Of a DNA stretch of 21,494 nt, positions 20,146 through 21,494 are shown piece by piece. The translations under genes and the position numbers were made by a program. Where the stretch lies: IMG/VR virus record IMGVR_UViG_3300005582_000135, positions 1 through 21,494 of that record; one strand, given 5' to 3'. The stretch comes from a virus. Below the pieces are notes generated by a model. It did not search any database. It had not been told where the DNA came from and was given only the letters and a program-made list of their open reading frames with translations. The number at the start of each line of letters is the position of its first letter. Within the stretch, counting starts at the first letter, position 1.

Positions 20146-20448
20146 GAAGATGTAAAGATTAAAATAGTTTTTAGAAATGAAACAAATTCTGATGAAAAAG
20201 AATTATTTATAGAATTTGAATGTAAAAAAGATGGGGATACAAAAGCTACTAATGTTGGTTTAGATCCACTTGTATTTAGTACAGAAGCTTCATTTATGGG
20301 TAGTATGTATATGGATACTGTTAATGTATTAATGACTATAAAAAAGTTATTTGATAATGAAGAAGCTTATGAAGGTCTTCATATACTGACTAGAGCAGAG
20401 TATAAAGAATATGTAACAAAAGTATTAGGTTATAAAATTGAAGACTGA
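20143..20448 (+). CDS. Small unknown protein ending KIED (101 aa)
   Basis: A 101-residue protein with a beta-rich, acidic N-terminal half (VKIKIVFRNETNSDEKELFIEFECK) and a Met-rich helical middle (FMGSMYMDTVNVLMTIKKLFD). The helical C-terminus is EYKEYVTKVLGYKIED. It carries the fourth KIED end, here with ATT for Ile, and a TGATG overlap to the tiny gene that follows. No family is recognised. Confidence 0.65.
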   Translation: MEDVKIKIVFRNETNSDEKELFIEFECKKDGDTKATNVGLDPLVFSTEASFMGSMYMDTVNVLMTIKKLFDNEEAYEGLHILTRAEYKEYVTKVLGYKIED

Positions 20449-20450
20449 TG
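20434..20450 (+). repeat. KIED junction repeat, copy 4
   Basis: AAAATTGAAGACTGATG, followed by GAA. Differs from copy 1 only by ATT for ATA in the Ile codon. Confidence 0.85.
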
Positions 20451-20543
20451 GAAAAACAACTGTTTATAATTGATGGCTACAGAATCTGGGCTAAGACATA
20501 TGAAGATGCATATGCAAATTATTTAGTAATATCAAGATTATGA
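20448..20543 (+). CDS. Tiny protein (31 aa) after the KIED array
   Basis: A 31-residue frame starting at the TGATG overlap: MEKQLFIIDGYRIWAKTYEDA, then YANYLVISRL. Its stop overlaps the next start (ATGA, 20540-20543). The strand-turn-helix look ('L-IIDGYRIWA-TYEDA') resembles the small domains in which a short strand pair precedes a helix. Exact joints on both sides and an M-E start like its neighbours support it as a gene. Function unknown. Confidence 0.6.
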   Translation: MEKQLFIIDGYRIWAKTYEDAYANYLVISRL

Positions 20544-20962
20544 TTTTTGACAAAGAAGAAACAAGAAATCTTATGATGATGTTGAAATCTGAAGATGCAG
20601 ATAATCACATTATAGCATTTGAGACTTTGAGAAATATCAATACTAAAAAGAGTATTGGAGAATTACTTGTATTATTTAAATACGGAGGTCACAACTTGGA
20701 AAGTTGGAAAACTAACTGTTCCCCTCTTGGTTCAATACTTGAAGGACATGTAAATAGTTTTGTCTCTGCAAGTAACCTTACGGGACCCAGAACATTAAGT
20801 CTTATCATAGAGAATAAAGGTTCTGAAAACTCAATTGAGCTTTTCATGGAATACTTTGTCAGAGATATGACTTCTATGTTAGAACAGATTGGGTATCCCG
20901 TAGATAATTTTGAAATTAACATTAAACTTAAAGAAAATGGACAAGCAACAAAGTCTAAGTAA
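20540..20962 (+). CDS. Unknown protein (140 aa)
   Basis: A 140-residue protein. The N-terminal helices (KEETRNLMMMLKSEDADNH, AFETLRNINTKKSIGELLVLFKYG) suggest a helical-repeat-like domain. The middle holds LTGPRTLSLIIENKGS, and the C-terminus has MTSMLEQIGYPVDNFEINIKLKEN. No family is recognised. It overlaps the metallopeptidase start by 26 bases, so the two are probably expressed together. Confidence 0.65.
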   Translation: MIFDKEETRNLMMMLKSEDADNHIIAFETLRNINTKKSIGELLVLFKYGGHNLESWKTNCSPLGSILEGHVNSFVSASNLTGPRTLSLIIENKGSENSIELFMEYFVRDMTSMLEQIGYPVDNFEINIKLKENGQATKSK

Positions 20963-21494
20963 AACAAGTAAAGAGCTAATGTTGAAAGAGCCATATTATG
21001 GGTTCTTTTTGATTATGCTAAATAAATTATGGGACAGTAAACGTGTCCCTACTGCAGGTGTAAGTAAGAATGGTATTAACTATCAACTTGCTATTAATCC
21101 TGAATTTTGGGAAAGTCTATCTGAAGACCATAGATTAGGATTACTGAAACATGAGCTACTTCATATCGCTTTTGGTCACTTGACTACATTCTTTAAGTTT
21201 ACTGATAAGAGACTTGCTAATGTTGCAATGGATATGGAAATTAATCAATACATAGATAAGGATTATCTTCCTGAAGGTGGTATTGATATAGATAACTATG
21301 ATGATAGCCTAAATCTTGATAGAAAAGCCGGTGCCAGATATTATTATGACAAATTGAAGCAACTTCAAGATGAGAAAGATAAATCTGGTTCTTGTGGATG
21401 TGCTAAAATGGACGGTCTTCTAGAAGATATTGAAAACGGAAATACTCCTAATCATGATACTTGGGAAGAGTTTGAAAATCTTACTGAAGCAGAA
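20937..21494 (+). CDS. DUF2201-type zinc metallopeptidase, 3' end outside window
   Basis: The first 186 residues of a longer protein, open to the right edge. The start at ATG 20937 is preferred; ATG 20979 (MLKEPYYGFF) is also possible and matches where the family domain begins. The domain shows PYYGFFLIMLNKL (19-31), VPTAGVS (37-43), the zinc site HELLHIAFGH (72-81) of the HExxH type with a third His, and DMEINQ after it. This is the N-terminal putative metallopeptidase domain of the DUF2201/VWA-like family, which usually continues into a VWA-like domain and is often paired with a MoxR-type ATPase. Such proteins occur in crAss-like phages; the substrate is unknown. Confidence 0.85.
   Translation, partial: MDKQQSLSKTSKELMLKEPYYGFFLIMLNKLWDSKRVPTAGVSKNGINYQLAINPEFWESLSEDHRLGLLKHELLHIAFGHLTTFFKFTDKRLANVAMDMEINQYIDKDYLPEGGIDIDNYDDSLNLDRKAGARYYYDKLKQLQDEKDKSGSCGCAKMDGLLEDIENGNTPNHDTWEEFENLTEAE

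Noticed and set aside
1-21494. Reassignment of TAG or TGA, known in some crAss-like phages
   Set aside because: TAA, TGA and TAG all terminate well-packed genes (for example TAG at 2930, 5172, 11086, 12673 and TGA at 2610, 7411, 18463), and the recognised enzymes read through without internal stops.
1-21494. CRISPR array, insertion sequence or integrase/attachment site
   Set aside because: No regularly spaced direct repeats with spacers, no transposase or integrase motifs and no paired att-like repeats at the tRNA genes were seen. The KIED repeats are gene junctions with unequal spacing.

Overview
The window looks like part of the genome of a crAss-like (Crassvirales-type) tailed phage of a gut Bacteroidales host. 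It is AT-rich and tightly packed, with genes almost all on the + strand. Stop and start codons commonly overlap (ATGA, TAATG, TGATG). Starts lack Shine-Dalgarno sequences and sit in A/T-rich contexts such as ACTTATG or ATTATG, as in Bacteroidetes. The gene set (DnaB-type helicase, SF2 helicase, DnaG-type primase, UDG, AAA/Sak4-like ATPase plus SSB-like protein, HELLH metallopeptidase, many small conserved unknowns) is the replication and early accessory block known from crAss-like phages. TAA, TGA and TAG all end genes here, so I see no sign of stop-codon recoding.

Layout. 1-4551: small unknown genes, a 421-base non-coding stretch (190-610), a DUF6717-like protein, two tiny membrane peptides, a thioredoxin, a coiled-coil/tail-anchor protein, an AT-hook-like protein and an anchored protein. 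4552-4863: an RNA block with a tRNA-like gene of abnormal architecture and a clean tRNA-Arg(UCU). 4864-6361: unknown genes and a hairpin-rich intergenic region. 6362-6893: a monocistronic unit with unusual arginine codon use and a very strong terminator, probably highly expressed. 6911-8903: unknown gene, HNH nuclease and SF2 helicase, closed by a terminator. 8920-12673: a ClpS-like adaptor heads a run of small overlapping genes (DnaA-domain-IV-like, Myb/SANT-like, membrane peptides) ending in a NinB/Orf-like gene. 12654-12971: the only - strand gene. 13003-17472: replication and recombination core (UDG, candidate helicase loader, DnaB helicase, unknown, Sak4-like ATPase, SSB-like) ending in a terminator. 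17486-18885: primase and GIY-YIG-like nuclease. 18887-20543: conserved small genes, four of which end in the same Lys-Ile-Glu-Asp and share a nearly identical 17-base gene junction. 20937-end: 5' part of a DUF2201-type metallopeptidase.

Working together, the DnaB helicase with its neighbour, the primase, the SF2 helicase and the SSB-like protein would form the replisome. The Sak4-like ATPase, SSB-like and NinB/Orf-like proteins would support single-strand annealing or recombination. UDG, HNH and GIY-YIG proteins handle repair or nucleolytic steps. The ClpS-like protein could redirect the host N-degron protease system. The observations I rate highest are the phage ClpS, the KIED cassette array, the odd tRNA and the codon-biased monocistronic gene. 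All calls come from reading the sequence; no database search was run.
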